From an uncultured Aquimarina sp. (GTDB lineage: Bacteria > Bacteroidota > Bacteroidia > Flavobacteriales > Flavobacteriaceae), in NCBI GenBank assembly GCA_947498455.1, contig CANMKK010000012.1, positions 58,700 to 122,699 on the forward strand: 64,000 nt of DNA, in the 5' to 3' direction. Made by a program: the position numbers and the translations under genes. The number at the start of each line of letters is the position of its first letter. Positions within the stretch are counted from its first letter, which is position 1. The notes beneath the pieces are model-generated. The model saw nothing but the letters and a program-made list of their open reading frames with translations, was not told the origin of the DNA and made no database searches. This document shows, piece after piece, positions 10,548-19,248 of the stretch.

Positions 10548-11072
10548 TTATCCTTTAAACACTTTCTCAAGCGAAACTCCACGTTGTTTTGCTACTTGCT
10601 CTGCACTTCGCATTTGCAATAAAGCATCAAACGTTGCTTTCACCACATTGTGTGGGTTAGACGATCCTTGGTTCTTAGATAATACATCATGAACTCCTAC
10701 AGATTCAAGTACCGCACGGATAGCTCCACCTGCAATTACCCCAGTTCCTGTTGCAGCAGGCATCAACAATACTCTTGCTCCACCATACTTTCCTTTTTGT
10801 TCGTGAGGTAAGGTTCCTTTCTGTAATGGTATACGAACCAAATTTTTCTTAGCATCTTCTACTGCTTTTGCAATTGCTTCTGCTACTTCTTTAGATTTAC
10901 CTAAACCGTGACCTACTACACCATTTTCATTTCCTACAACTACGATTGCAGAGAAACCAAATGCTCTACCACCTTTTGTCACCTTAGTAACACGTTGTAC
11001 TCCAACTAAACGGTCTTTTAATTCAAGTCCACTTGGTTTTACTAATTCTGCGTTTTTATATTTTTGATACAT
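10548..11072 (-). CDS. rpsE: 30S ribosomal protein S5
   Basis: Decoding-fidelity protein that also lines the mRNA entry channel. The product is 174 aa. The S5 double-stranded-RNA-binding fold ([20 protein letters not shown] and the following [18 protein letters not shown]) precedes the C-terminal domain with [20 protein letters not shown]. The loop associated with spectinomycin resistance looks unaltered and without deletion. Confidence 0.99.
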   Translation of the reverse strand: MYQKYKNAELVKPSGLELKDRLVGVQRVTKVTKGGRAFGFSAIVVVGNENGVVGHGLGKSKEVAEAIAKAVEDAKKNLVRIPLQKGTLPHEQKGKYGGARVLLMPAATGTGVIAGGAIRAVLESVGVHDVLSKNQGSSNPHNVVKATFDALLQMRSAEQVAKQRGVSLEKVFKG

Positions 11073-11078
11073 AATTTC

Positions 11079-11435
11079 TTAGAATTTTAGTCCTGCTTCT
11101 CTAGCTCCTTCAGCTAATGATTTTACTCTACCGTGATATAAGTATCCACCTCTATCAAAAGATACAGTCTCAATACCTGCTTTCTTAGCTTTTTCCGCAA
11201 GAGCTTTACCAACCAAGCTTGCTTTTTCTTCTTTATTTCCTGATGCCGAAGCAATGTCTTTATCTCTTGATGAAGCTGCACCGATAGTTTTACCAGTTAC
11301 ATCATCTATGATCTGAGCATAGATTTCTTTATTACTTCTATATACAGATAATCTAGGACGTTGTTCTGTTCCGCTTACTTTACCGCGGATTCGCTTTCTG
11401 ATCTTTAATCTTCTTAAATCTTTTGAGAATGCCAT
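11079..11435 (-). CDS. rplR: 50S ribosomal protein L18
   Basis: Binds 5S rRNA in the central protuberance together with L5. The product is 118 aa. It has [20 protein letters not shown] near the start, [18 protein letters not shown], and the C-terminal [20 protein letters not shown]. It sits 10 bp after rplF and 6 bp before rpsE. Confidence 0.99.
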   Translation of the reverse strand: MAFSKDLRRLKIRKRIRGKVSGTEQRPRLSVYRSNKEIYAQIIDDVTGKTIGAASSRDKDIASASGNKEEKASLVGKALAEKAKKAGIETVSFDRGGYLYHGRVKSLAEGAREAGLKF

Positions 11436-11445
11436 AACTTAGTTA

Positions 11446-11988
11446 TTATGCAGATTTACCTGCTTTTCTTCTTAATTGTTCTCCTACAAACTTAACTCCT
11501 TTTCCTTTATAAGGTTCTGGTTTACGGAAGCCTCTAATTTTAGCTGCTACCTGTCCAACCAATTGCTTATCATGAGAAGTTAATTTTACGATAGGGTTTT
11601 TTCCTTTTTCAGAAATTGTTTCTATTTTTACCTCTGGCGCAACGTTTAAAACGATATTATGCGAAAAACCAAGAGCTAAATCTAATTTCTGACCTTGACT
11701 AGAAGCTCTATAACCTACTCCTACCAATTCTAACTCTTTCGTCCAACCTACTGTAACACCTTTTATCATGTTATTAATCAAAGCCCTATACAATCCGTGC
11801 TTTGCTTTATGATCTTTGGCTTCACTCGGTCTCTCTAGAACAACCTGACCTTCCTCTACTTTCACATCGATACTATCTATTTCTTGTGAAAGTTCTCCTA
11901 ATTTTCCTTTAACAGTAACAACATTACCTGTCACCTCTACAGTGACACCAGACGGAACAGTTACTGGATTTTTTCCTATTCTTGACAT
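11446..11988 (-). CDS. rplF: 50S ribosomal protein L6
   Basis: Large-subunit protein near the factor-binding site. The product is 180 aa with two related domains. It begins MSRIGKNPVTVPSGVTVEV and ends with the signature KPEPYKGKGVKFVGEQLRRK plus a short basic tail. It is 20 bp after rpsH. Confidence 0.99.
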   Translation of the reverse strand: MSRIGKNPVTVPSGVTVEVTGNVVTVKGKLGELSQEIDSIDVKVEEGQVVLERPSEAKDHKAKHGLYRALINNMIKGVTVGWTKELELVGVGYRASSQGQKLDLALGFSHNIVLNVAPEVKIETISEKGKNPIVKLTSHDKQLVGQVAAKIRGFRKPEPYKGKGVKFVGEQLRRKAGKSA

Positions 11989-12008
11989 TTCTTTTGTCTT
12001 TTATACTG

Positions 12009-12407
12009 TTAGTATACGTAGCAAAGTACTTCTCCACCTACATTATCTTGTCTAGCCTGCTTTCCAGTCATAACACCGTGTGATGTAGAAATAATTGCAA
12101 TTCCTAATCCATTAAGGATTCTTGGTACTTCTTTAGACCCTGCATATTTACGCAAACCAGGCTTACTGATTCTTTGTAACTCTTTAATTACAGGTTCTTT
12201 CGTAAGCTTATCGTACTTAAGAGCGATTTTAATACTTCCTTGCGTTGTATTATCCTCAAATTTATAACTTAAAATATATCCCTGATCGAATAATATTTTT
12301 GTGATTTCTTTTTTAACCTTTGATGCAGGTATCTCTACAACTCTATGTTGAGCACTGTTTGCATTACGAATTCTGGTTAAATAATCTGCTATAGGATCTG
12401 TATTCAT
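12009..12407 (-). CDS. rpsH: 30S ribosomal protein S8
   Basis: Central-domain 16S rRNA binder and, in E. coli, the feedback repressor of the spc operon. The product is 132 aa. [16 protein letters not shown] at the start and the C-terminal [20 protein letters not shown] with the following GGEVLCYVY are diagnostic. It has the second-longest gap within the spc block upstream (69 bp), and that gap is filled by a hairpin. Confidence 0.99.
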   Translation of the reverse strand: MNTDPIADYLTRIRNANSAQHRVVEIPASKVKKEITKILFDQGYILSYKFEDNTTQGSIKIALKYDKLTKEPVIKELQRISKPGLRKYAGSKEVPRILNGLGIAIISTSHGVMTGKQARQDNVGGEVLCYVY

Positions 12408-12421
12408 TATATTTAATTTAC

Positions 12422-12458
12422 GGTTTTGGTTTTCGGCCTTTCGGCCGAACCTGAAACC
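12422..12458 (-). promoter_or_regulatory. Hairpin immediately upstream of rpsH
   Basis: Inner stem TTCGGCC / GGCCGAA around a 4-nt loop (12432-12449), extended imperfectly outward by GGTTTTGG / CTGAAACC-type arms. It occupies the 69-bp rpsN-rpsH gap, ends 14 bp before the rpsH start, and has no T-run after it. It therefore looks more like an RNA structure (processing, stability or translational control) than a terminator. Any link to S8 feedback is inference. Confidence 0.5.
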
Positions 12459-12476
12459 AATTAATTTATTCTATTA

Positions 12477-12746
12477 TTACCAACTAGCTTTTGTTACTCC
12501 TGGAATTAATCCTTGATTAGCCATCTCTCTAAATGTAACACGAGAAATTCCAAACTGACGCATATATCCTTTTGGTCTTCCTGTTAATTTACATCTATTA
12601 TGCTTACGGATTGGAGATGCATTTTTTGGTAACTTCTGTAATGCTTCATAATCTCCAGCTTCTTTTAAAGCTTTTCGTTTTTCAGCATACTTTGCAACCG
12701 TTTTTGCTCTCTTCACCTCACGGGCTTTCATTGATTCTTTAGCCAT
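12477..12746 (-). CDS. rpsN: 30S ribosomal protein S14 (zinc-independent form)
   Basis: Head protein near the A site. The product is 89 aa, the longer form that lacks the CxxC zinc ribbon; only one cysteine remains ([20 protein letters not shown]). The C-terminus [18 protein letters not shown] is typical. It lies 2 bp after rplE. Confidence 0.99.
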   Translation of the reverse strand: MAKESMKAREVKRAKTVAKYAEKRKALKEAGDYEALQKLPKNASPIRKHNRCKLTGRPKGYMRQFGISRVTFREMANQGLIPGVTKASW

Positions 12747-12748
12747 AA

Positions 12749-13300
12749 TTAATTCTTTTTAAAAGGTAAACCTAGTTCTGTTAACAATGATTTTGCTTCT
12801 TTATCAGTTTTAGCAGATGTCTCAAAAGTAATATTCATTCCTGAAATCTTATTTACTTTATCGATATCTATTTCAGGAAAAATGATTTGTTCCGTAATTC
12901 CTAAAGAATAGTTACCTCTACCATCAAAACCTGTCGCATTAATTCCTCCAAAATCTCTTACACGTGGTAATGCCGAAGTAATTAACCTATCTAAAAATTC
13001 ATACATTCTTTCTCCTCTTAACGTAACTTTTGCTCCAATTGGCATTCCTTTACGTAACTTGAAAGTTGCAACATCCTTTTTAGATATAGTCGCAATAGCT
13101 TTTTGCCCTGTAATCATTGTTAATTCGTCTACTGCATAGTCGATTAACTTCTTATCAGCTACAGCTGCACCAACACCTCTACTTACGACAATTTTCTTAA
13201 GTTTAGGCACTTGCATTACATTACTGTAACTAAATTCTTCTGTAAGAGTAGACATTACTCTGTCCTTATACTCTTGTTTTAGTCTTGGGATATAAGCCAT
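12749..13300 (-). CDS. rplE: 50S ribosomal protein L5
   Basis: 5S rRNA-binding protein of the central protuberance; contacts P-site tRNA. The product is 183 aa. Characteristic segments are [40 protein letters not shown] and [17 protein letters not shown]. It is packed with 2-bp gaps on both sides, between rplX and rpsN. Confidence 0.99.
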   Translation of the reverse strand: MAYIPRLKQEYKDRVMSTLTEEFSYSNVMQVPKLKKIVVSRGVGAAVADKKLIDYAVDELTMITGQKAIATISKKDVATFKLRKGMPIGAKVTLRGERMYEFLDRLITSALPRVRDFGGINATGFDGRGNYSLGITEQIIFPEIDIDKVNKISGMNITFETSAKTDKEAKSLLTELGLPFKKN

Positions 13301-13302
13301 AA

Positions 13303-13614
13303 CTATATTACTTCATTAGATTTTTTAGAAAATCTCACTTTCTTATCTCCTTCTACTCTATATCCAACTCTAGTAGTTTCCCCCTTAGAGGTAAGCAACG
13401 ATAAGTTAGAAATATGAATAGGCGCTTCTTGCTTTACGATTCCACCTTGTGGATTTGCAGCACTAGGCTTTTGGTGCTTAGACACTAAGTTAACACCTTC
13501 TACAATTGCCTTGTTCTTATCAATCAATACTTTCTGAACAGTACCCTCTTGACCTTTATTGTCTCCAGCGATTACACGAACAGTATCTCCTGATTTAATT
13601 TTAAGCTTTGTCAT
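13303..13614 (-). CDS. rplX: 50S ribosomal protein L24
   Basis: Early assembly initiator of the 50S subunit. The product is 103 aa. The KOW motif is visible as [20 protein letters not shown], followed by [21 protein letters not shown]. It is 12 bp after rplN and 2 bp before rplE. Confidence 0.99.
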   Translation of the reverse strand: MTKLKIKSGDTVRVIAGDNKGQEGTVQKVLIDKNKAIVEGVNLVSKHQKPSAANPQGGIVKQEAPIHISNLSLLTSKGETTRVGYRVEGDKKVRFSKKSNEVI

Positions 13615-13626
13615 TTTGTTATCTTA

Positions 13627-13995
13627 TTAAAGCACTTCTGGCGCTAGTGAAACAATCTTCATGAATTGTTTATCACGAAGTTCTCTTGCCACAGGACCAA
13701 AAACACGTGTTCCTCTCATTTCTCCTGCAGGGTTCAAAAGAACACAAGCATTATCATCGAAACGAATGTAAGAACCATCTGGTCTGCGTACTTCTTTTTT
13801 GGTACGAACTACAACTGCAGTTGAAACTGCTCCTTTTTTAATGTTTCCATTAGGAGTCGCTTCTTTAACACTGACAACGATCTTGTCTCCTACAGAGGCG
13901 TATCTTCTTTTTGTACCACCCAAAACACGGATAACTAAAACTTCTTTACCTCCCGTATTATCTGCTACTTTTAATCTAGACTCTTGTTGTACCAT
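13627..13995 (-). CDS. rplN: 50S ribosomal protein L14
   Basis: Interface protein contacting 16S helix 14. The product is 122 aa. It begins [20 protein letters not shown] and contains [20 protein letters not shown] and [20 protein letters not shown], all hallmark L14 segments. It is 2 bp after rpsQ. Confidence 0.99.
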   Translation of the reverse strand: MVQQESRLKVADNTGGKEVLVIRVLGGTKRRYASVGDKIVVSVKEATPNGNIKKGAVSTAVVVRTKKEVRRPDGSYIRFDDNACVLLNPAGEMRGTRVFGPVARELRDKQFMKIVSLAPEVL

Positions 13996-13997
13996 AA

Positions 13998-14255
13998 TTA
14001 CTTCGCTCTTTCAATTACTTCTACTAATCTCCAGCATTTGGTTTTACTCATAGGTCTTGTTTCCATGATCTTTACAGTATCACCAATATTGCAGTCATTT
14101 TTCTCGTCGTGTGCAACGTATTTCTTAGTTTTTAACACGAACTTTCCGTACATCGGGTGTTTTACTTTTTTTACCTCAGAAACCACGATTGATTTCTGCA
14201 TTTTATTACTGGTAACTACACCTATACGTTCTTTTCTTAAGTTTCTTTTTTCCAT
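13998..14255 (-). CDS. rpsQ: 30S ribosomal protein S17
   Basis: Primary 16S rRNA binder with an OB fold. The product is 85 aa. It shows [20 protein letters not shown], a [20 protein letters not shown] block and a short C-terminal [11 protein letters not shown]. It lies 12 bp after rpmC. Confidence 0.99.
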   Translation of the reverse strand: MEKRNLRKERIGVVTSNKMQKSIVVSEVKKVKHPMYGKFVLKTKKYVAHDEKNDCNIGDTVKIMETRPMSKTKCWRLVEVIERAK

Positions 14256-14267
14256 CTTTCAGCAGAA

Positions 14268-14462
14268 TTAACCGTTTAATTCTCTTTTTGTTAGCTCAGT
14301 TGCTATTCTAGCAATAGATCTTCTTACTTTACGTAGTTGTAAAGGATTCTCTAATGGAGACATAGTATGAGCCATTTTTAAATCTGAATACTCTTTACGA
14401 GATTTACCAAGTTCTTCTTGTAATTCAGCTGTAGATTTTTCTATTACTTCTGATTGTCTCAT
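14268..14462 (-). CDS. rpmC: 50S ribosomal protein L29
   Basis: Small two-helix protein at the tunnel exit beside L23. The product is 64 aa. The C-terminal NPLQLRKVRRSIARIATELT is the family signature. The N-terminal region (MRQSEVIEKSTAELQEELGK) is also typical. It sits 11 bp after rplP. Confidence 0.98.
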   Translation of the reverse strand: MRQSEVIEKSTAELQEELGKSRKEYSDLKMAHTMSPLENPLQLRKVRRSIARIATELTKRELNG

Positions 14463-14473
14463 AATCTTTCTTG

Positions 14474-14893
14474 TTAAGCTTGATAATCTCTAGCTACGAT
14501 AAACTTAGTTTTAACTGGAAGTTTCTGAGCAGCTAAACGCAATGCTTCTTTAGCTACATCATATGGCACTCCACTAATCTCGAATAAAATTCTTCCTGGT
14601 TTCACTACTGCCGCCCAATACTCAACAGCACCTTTTCCTTTACCCATACGTACTTCAAGAGGTTTCTTAGTTATAGGCTTATCTGGGAAAATTTTAATCC
14701 ACAGAGAACCTTCTCTTTTCATATAACGTGTAGCAGAAATACGTGCTGCTTCAATTTGTCTTGCAGTAACAAAATTTGAATCTAATGATTTAATTCCGAA
14801 AGTTCCGTTAGAAAGTGTATGTCCTCTTTGAGAAAGACCTTTCATACGTCCTTTTTGTTGCTTACGGAATTTTGTTCTTTTAGGCTGTAACAT
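14474..14893 (-). CDS. rplP: 50S ribosomal protein L16
   Basis: Organises the A-site region of the large subunit. The product is 139 aa. [19 protein letters not shown] at the start, [20 protein letters not shown] and the following [20 protein letters not shown] are diagnostic. It is 20 bp after rpsC. Confidence 0.99.
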   Translation of the reverse strand: MLQPKRTKFRKQQKGRMKGLSQRGHTLSNGTFGIKSLDSNFVTARQIEAARISATRYMKREGSLWIKIFPDKPITKKPLEVRMGKGKGAVEYWAAVVKPGRILFEISGVPYDVAKEALRLAAQKLPVKTKFIVARDYQA

Positions 14894-14913
14894 TGTTAAT
14901 TTACTTTAAAAAA

Positions 14914-15648
14914 TTACTTTCTACGACGTGACTTATTATTTCCACCTCGTCCGGCTCCGGATCCTCTATCGTTTCCTTTACCTTGCTTCTTAGAAAGACC
15001 TACTAAAGGAGAAAGCTCTCTTTTACCATATACTTCGCCTTTCATAATCCACACTTTAACACCTAATCTACCATAAGTAGTATGTGCTTCAACCAAAGCA
15101 TAATCTATGTCAGCTCTAAATGTTGATAAAGGAATACGACCTTCTTTATAAGACTCTGAACGTGCCATTTCTGCCCCATTCAAACGTCCTGAAATCTGAA
15201 TCTTTATACCCTCTGCATTCATTCTAATTGCAGCCGCAATAGCCATCTTAATTGCACGACGGTAAGAGATACGACTCTCGATCTGTCTTGCAACACTAGA
15301 TCCAACTAAGAATGCATCAAGTTCTGGTCTCTTGATTTCAAAAATATTGATCTGAACCTCTTTATCTGTAATCTTCTTAAGCTCCTCTTTTAACTTGTCT
15401 ACCTCCTGGCCACCTTTTCCGATAATAATACCAGGTCTGGCAGTGGTGATAGTAACGGTTACAAGTTTAAGCGTACGCTCAATAATTACTCTAGATACAC
15501 TAGCTTTTGATAAACGTGCGTGTACATACTTTCTAATCTTATCGTCTTCGGCAAGTTTATCACCGTAGTCATTACCTCCATACCAGTTGGATTCCCATCC
15601 TCTAATGATACCAAGGCGATTTCCGATTGGATTTGTCTTCTGTCCCAT
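14914..15648 (-). CDS. rpsC: 30S ribosomal protein S3
   Basis: Head protein at the mRNA entry site. The product is 244 aa. It starts [20 protein letters not shown]; the KH domain has the GxxG loop in [20 protein letters not shown]. The C-terminal domain has [20 protein letters not shown] and [20 protein letters not shown]. The last 20 or so residues are a Gly/Arg/Lys-rich tail. Confidence 0.99.
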   Translation of the reverse strand: MGQKTNPIGNRLGIIRGWESNWYGGNDYGDKLAEDDKIRKYVHARLSKASVSRVIIERTLKLVTVTITTARPGIIIGKGGQEVDKLKEELKKITDKEVQINIFEIKRPELDAFLVGSSVARQIESRISYRRAIKMAIAAAIRMNAEGIKIQISGRLNGAEMARSESYKEGRIPLSTFRADIDYALVEAHTTYGRLGVKVWIMKGEVYGKRELSPLVGLSKKQGKGNDRGSGAGRGGNNKSRRRK

Positions 15649-15656
15649 ACTATTAT

Positions 15657-16064
15657 TTAGCTTTGTGTATTATTTTTTGCTGCAACCACTATAGTAACGT
15701 GGTTAGAGCGTTTTCTTATTCTGTGTGCACGACCCTGTGGAGCAGGACGAAGTCTTTTTAACATACTTCCTCCATCTACACGAATCTCTTTTACAAAAAG
15801 ATCTGCATCTTCGATGCTAGCGTCTTCATTTTTTGCTTGCCAATTAGCTATTGCAGAAAGCAATAACTTTTCTAATCGACGAGAAGCTTCTTTAGGGTTA
15901 AATCTAAGAATATGAAGCGCTCTTTCAACTTTCTCACCACGTACCAAATCCGCTACTAAACGCATTTTGCGAGGTGACGTAGGGCAGTTATTAAGTTTAG
16001 CAAAAGCAATTTGCTTTTTTTCTTCCTTAATTCTTTCTGCCATTTCTCTTTTACGAACTCCCAT
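15657..16064 (-). CDS. rplV: 50S ribosomal protein L22
   Basis: Lines the peptide exit tunnel. The product is 135 aa with an N-terminal extension of about 20 residues before the conserved [20 protein letters not shown]. The beta-hairpin loop that reaches the tunnel ([20 protein letters not shown]) is intact, with no macrolide-type deletion. It is 8 bp after rpsS. Confidence 0.98.
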   Translation of the reverse strand: MGVRKREMAERIKEEKKQIAFAKLNNCPTSPRKMRLVADLVRGEKVERALHILRFNPKEASRRLEKLLLSAIANWQAKNEDASIEDADLFVKEIRVDGGSMLKRLRPAPQGRAHRIRKRSNHVTIVVAAKNNTQS

Positions 16065-16072
16065 AGCTTAAA

Positions 16073-16351
16073 TTATTTTTTACCTTTATTTTTAGCACCT
16101 GCGTGTCCTCTAAAAGAACGCGTTGGTGAAAATTCTCCTAATTTATGACCTACCATATTCTCTGTTACATAAACAGGAACAAATTGGCGGCCATTATGTA
16201 CTGCAATTGTTTGCCCTACAAAATCAGGGGTAATCATAGAAGCTCTAGACCAAGTCTTAATAACTGTCTTCTTATTAGCTTCTACATTAGCAGCTACTTT
16301 TTTCTCTAATTTATAGTGAACGTAAGGTCCTTTTTTTAATGAACGTGCCAT
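16073..16351 (-). CDS. rpsS: 30S ribosomal protein S19
   Basis: Head protein that pairs with S13 and contacts the large subunit. The product is 92 aa. [19 protein letters not shown] and the C-terminal [19 protein letters not shown] are textbook S19. It lies 6 bp after rplB. Confidence 0.99.
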   Translation of the reverse strand: MARSLKKGPYVHYKLEKKVAANVEANKKTVIKTWSRASMITPDFVGQTIAVHNGRQFVPVYVTENMVGHKLGEFSPTRSFRGHAGAKNKGKK

Positions 16352-16357
16352 ATCTTA

Positions 16358-17182
16358 TTATTTCTTTCTACGTTCTACAATATACTTATTACTCGCTTTC
16401 GTTTTAGAGCGGGTTCTATATCCTTTAGCAGGAAGACCTTTTCTAGAACGTGGATGACCTCCTGAAGAACGTCCTTCTCCACCACCCATTGGGTGATCAA
16501 CAGGGTTCATTGCAACTGGTCTTGTACGTGGTCGACGACCAAGCCATCTTCCTCTACCCGCTTTACCTCCAACAACCAACTGATGGTCACTATTAGATAC
16601 AGCACCTATGGTAGCTATACAATTAACCAAGATCATTCTAACTTCACCAGAAGGCAACTTTACCGTAGCAAACTTACCATCTCTAGCCATAAGTTGAGCG
16701 AACGATCCAGCACTACGAGCCATCACAGCTCCTTGTCCCGGTCTTAATTCTATACAAGAAATGATTGTTCCTAAAGGAATATCGCTTAACGGCATTGCAT
16801 TACCAATTTCTGGTGCTACATTACTACCTGACACGACATTTTGCCCTACTTGAAGTCCATTCTGGGCAATTACATAACGCTTCTCACCATCTTGGTAATT
16901 TAGCAACGCTATGAATGCAGTTCTGTTTGGATCATATTCTATTGTCGCAACTGTAGCAGGAATACCCTGCTTGTCGCGTTTAAAATCAATAATACGATAC
17001 CTTCTTTTATGACCACCACCTTTATAGCGGATGGTCATTTTTCCTTGACTGTTTCTACCACCTGATCTCTTTTTCGGAGCTAACAAACTCTTCTCCGGCT
17101 TATCAGTAGTTATGGCGTCAAATCCATTAACTACTCTAAAACGCTGACCAGGGGTGATTGGTTTCAATTTTCTTACTGACAT
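16358..17182 (-). CDS. rplB: 50S ribosomal protein L2
   Basis: Needed for subunit association and for the peptidyl-transferase centre. The product is 274 aa. [40 protein letters not shown] and the highly conserved [20 protein letters not shown] near the C-terminus are present, including the histidine beside the peptidyl-transferase centre. It follows rplW after 9 bp. Confidence 0.99.
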   Translation of the reverse strand: MSVRKLKPITPGQRFRVVNGFDAITTDKPEKSLLAPKKRSGGRNSQGKMTIRYKGGGHKRRYRIIDFKRDKQGIPATVATIEYDPNRTAFIALLNYQDGEKRYVIAQNGLQVGQNVVSGSNVAPEIGNAMPLSDIPLGTIISCIELRPGQGAVMARSAGSFAQLMARDGKFATVKLPSGEVRMILVNCIATIGAVSNSDHQLVVGGKAGRGRWLGRRPRTRPVAMNPVDHPMGGGEGRSSGGHPRSRKGLPAKGYRTRSKTKASNKYIVERRKK

Positions 17183-17191
17183 TTTTTAGTC

Positions 17192-17482
17192 TTAAAGATT
17201 ACTATATAAATCAATTACATCACCTTCCGCCACCTGTACAATTGCTTTTTTAACAGCTTTTGTTTTACCAGTGACCATTCCCGTTTTTGTATAACGGGTT
17301 TTACGATCCGGGCGGACATTAATCGTTCGAACTTTAGTAACAGATACTCCATAAGCAGCCTCAACCGCTTTCTTGATCTCTACCTTATTCGCTTTTTTAT
17401 CTACTACAAAACCATAGCGATTATACACTTCACTATCTGCAGTAGCCTTTTCCGTAATAATAGGTTTTATTAAGATACTCAT
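17192..17482 (-). CDS. rplW: 50S ribosomal protein L23
   Basis: Tunnel-exit protein and docking site for trigger factor and SRP. The product is 96 aa. LIKPIITEKATADSE at the start, VDKKANKVEIKKAVEAAYGV and VTKVRTINVRPDRKTRY are recognisable. It is 5 bp after rplD. Confidence 0.99.
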   Translation of the reverse strand: MSILIKPIITEKATADSEVYNRYGFVVDKKANKVEIKKAVEAAYGVSVTKVRTINVRPDRKTRYTKTGMVTGKTKAVKKAIVQVAEGDVIDLYSNL

Positions 17483-17487
17483 GGCTT

Positions 17488-18117
17488 CTATTTACTTAAA
17501 TTCGTTTCAATTCCTTTCAAAGAACTCTCTAAAATAACAACGTTATTCGCATTAAGTATTTTATAAGTACTTAATTCTGAGTACATTACAACTTCAGAGC
17601 TTTTTAAATTGCGTGACGACAAATATACATTTTTATTTGACTCTCCCAACACAAACAAAGACTTTTTGTTTTCAAGCCCCAAAGACTTTAAAACTGAAGT
17701 GAAATTCTTTGTCTTAATCGTATCAAAAGTAAAGTCTTCAACAACCGTTATCGCCTTATCTCCCGCTTTAATACTTAAAGCAGATTTACGAGCTAATCTT
17801 TTTAAATTTTTATTCAATTTAAAAGAATAGTTACGTGGTCTCGGTCCAAAAATTCTACCCCCACCTCTAAAAACTGGGGATTTGATACTACCTGCTCTCG
17901 CTGTACCTGTTCCTTTTTGTTTTTTAATCTTTCTAGTACTACCAACAATTTCTGCACGCTCCTTAGCCTTGTGAGTTCCTTGGCGTTGATTCGCCAAATA
18001 CTGTTTCACATCTAAATATACCGCATGATCATTTGGCTCAATACCAAAAACAGCATCAGAAAGGTCTGCCTTTCTTCCTGTTTCTTTTCCGTTAATATCA
18101 ATTACAGCTACCTTCAT
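17488..18117 (-). CDS. rplD: 50S ribosomal protein L4
   Basis: Tunnel-lining protein and, in E. coli, the repressor of the S10 operon. I place the start at the ATG at 18117-18115 (209 aa), because the protein then begins [20 protein letters not shown]. That ATG overlaps the rplC stop as TAATG. A longer frame upstream would add 15 unlikely residues inside rplC. The tunnel loop region [20 protein letters not shown] is intact. Confidence 0.97.
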   Translation of the reverse strand: MKVAVIDINGKETGRKADLSDAVFGIEPNDHAVYLDVKQYLANQRQGTHKAKERAEIVGSTRKIKKQKGTGTARAGSIKSPVFRGGGRIFGPRPRNYSFKLNKNLKRLARKSALSIKAGDKAITVVEDFTFDTIKTKNFTSVLKSLGLENKKSLFVLGESNKNVYLSSRNLKSSEVVMYSELSTYKILNANNVVILESSLKGIETNLSK

Positions 18118-18734
18118 TACTTCTGAATAGTTACATAAGCGTTTTTGTGACCAGGAACACACCCTTTTACAACAAGTAAGTTCTTTTCAGCAACTACTTT
18201 TAACACTTTTAAGTTTTGAACTTTTACTTTATCTCCACCCATTCTTCCAGCCATGCGCATTCCTTTGAATACTCTTGCAGGATAAGATGCAGCTCCAATT
18301 GACCCTGGAGCTCTTAAACGGTTATGTTGACCGTGAGTCGCCTGACCAACACCGCCAAAACCGTGTCTTTTAACAACTCCTTGAAAACCTTTACCTTTAG
18401 ACGTTCCAGAAACATCAACAAACTCTCCTTCTGCAAAATGCTCTACTGTTATCGCATCTCCTAATTTGTACTCCTCATCAAAACCTTGAAATTCGACAAC
18501 TTTACGTTTAGCAACAGTTCCTGCTTTCTTAAAGTGACCTAAAGCCGCTTTAGTAGCATTTTTGTCTGCTTTGTCATCGAAACCTAGCTGAATAGCCTCA
18601 TAACCATCAACCTCTTCAGTTCTGACTTGGGTAACCACGCATGGGCCAGCCTCGATAACTGTACATGGAATATTCTTTCCATTCTCATCGAAAATGCTGG
18701 TCATACCGATCTTTTTTCCTATTAACCCAGACAT
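18117..18734 (-). CDS. rplC: 50S ribosomal protein L3
   Basis: Early assembly protein reaching toward the peptidyl-transferase centre. The product is 205 aa. [20 protein letters not shown] at the start and the loop [20 protein letters not shown] are typical; [20 protein letters not shown] follows. The 198-bp gap between rpsJ and this gene is the largest inside the supercluster and contains an attenuator-like structure. Confidence 0.99.
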   Translation of the reverse strand: MSGLIGKKIGMTSIFDENGKNIPCTVIEAGPCVVTQVRTEEVDGYEAIQLGFDDKADKNATKAALGHFKKAGTVAKRKVVEFQGFDEEYKLGDAITVEHFAEGEFVDVSGTSKGKGFQGVVKRHGFGGVGQATHGQHNRLRAPGSIGAASYPARVFKGMRMAGRMGGDKVKVQNLKVLKVVAEKNLLVVKGCVPGHKNAYVTIQK

Positions 18735-18802
18735 ATTAAATTATTTAATTATTATTTATTTACTAAGTATTGAACCTATATTCAATTCATTCTAATTTCT
18801 TG

Positions 18803-18877
18803 CAAAAAACAACAGGGTTAAAATACTTCAACCCTGAATGTATTTTTTTGCCGTTTTTCCCTTGCTCGCAGCTTGGG
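18803..18877 (-). promoter_or_regulatory. Attenuator-like leader structure upstream of rplC
   Basis: In the rpsJ-rplC gap, read on the minus strand, there is first a short hairpin with arms CCC/GGG and GCT/AGC separated by a symmetric AA/AA internal loop (18877-18859). It is followed by the hairpin CAGGGTT / AACCCTG with a 10-nt loop (18836-18813), and then TTGTTTTTTGCA. The second hairpin plus T-run is terminator-like, about 70 bp before the rplC start. Control by a ribosomal protein such as L4 is inference. Confidence 0.55.
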
Positions 18878-18932
18878 ACATTTCTTTAATTTAAAATTAC
18901 CAAATTCAGAATACTGAATTCAAGACTTCAAA

Positions 18933-19238
18933 TTATACTTTGATCTCAACTTCAACTCCACTAGGTAATTCTAACTTCATTAACGCATCAATCGTTTTTG
19001 AAGAAGAACTATAAATATCCAATAATCTCTTATATGAACTTAATTGAAATTGCTCTCTTGATTTTTTATTTACGTGCGGAGAACGCAATACTGTAAAAAT
19101 CTTCTTATGTGTTGGTAATGGAATCGGGCCTGTAACCACTGCTCCAGTACTCTTTACTGTCTTTACGATTTTTTCAGCAGACTTATCTACTAAATTGTGG
19201 TCGTAAGATTTTAATTTTATTCTAATTTTTTGACTCAT
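18933..19238 (-). CDS. rpsJ: 30S ribosomal protein S10
   Basis: Head protein, also a transcription antitermination factor (NusE) with NusB. I set the start at the ATG at 19238-19236 (101 aa), giving [20 protein letters not shown], the normal S10 beginning. A longer frame would overlap the fusA end and add 13 unlikely residues. [20 protein letters not shown] and the following [12 protein letters not shown] are the signature. Confidence 0.97.
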   Translation of the reverse strand: MSQKIRIKLKSYDHNLVDKSAEKIVKTVKSTGAVVTGPIPLPTHKKIFTVLRSPHVNKKSREQFQLSSYKRLLDIYSSSSKTIDALMKLELPSGVEVEIKV

Positions 19239-19248
19239 TTCTGTAAAA

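Noticed and set aside
18118..18162. Upstream extension of rplD (15 extra codons)
   Set aside because: It lies wholly inside the end of rplC and does not resemble L4; the ATG at 18117 overlaps the rplC stop and gives the normal L4 start.
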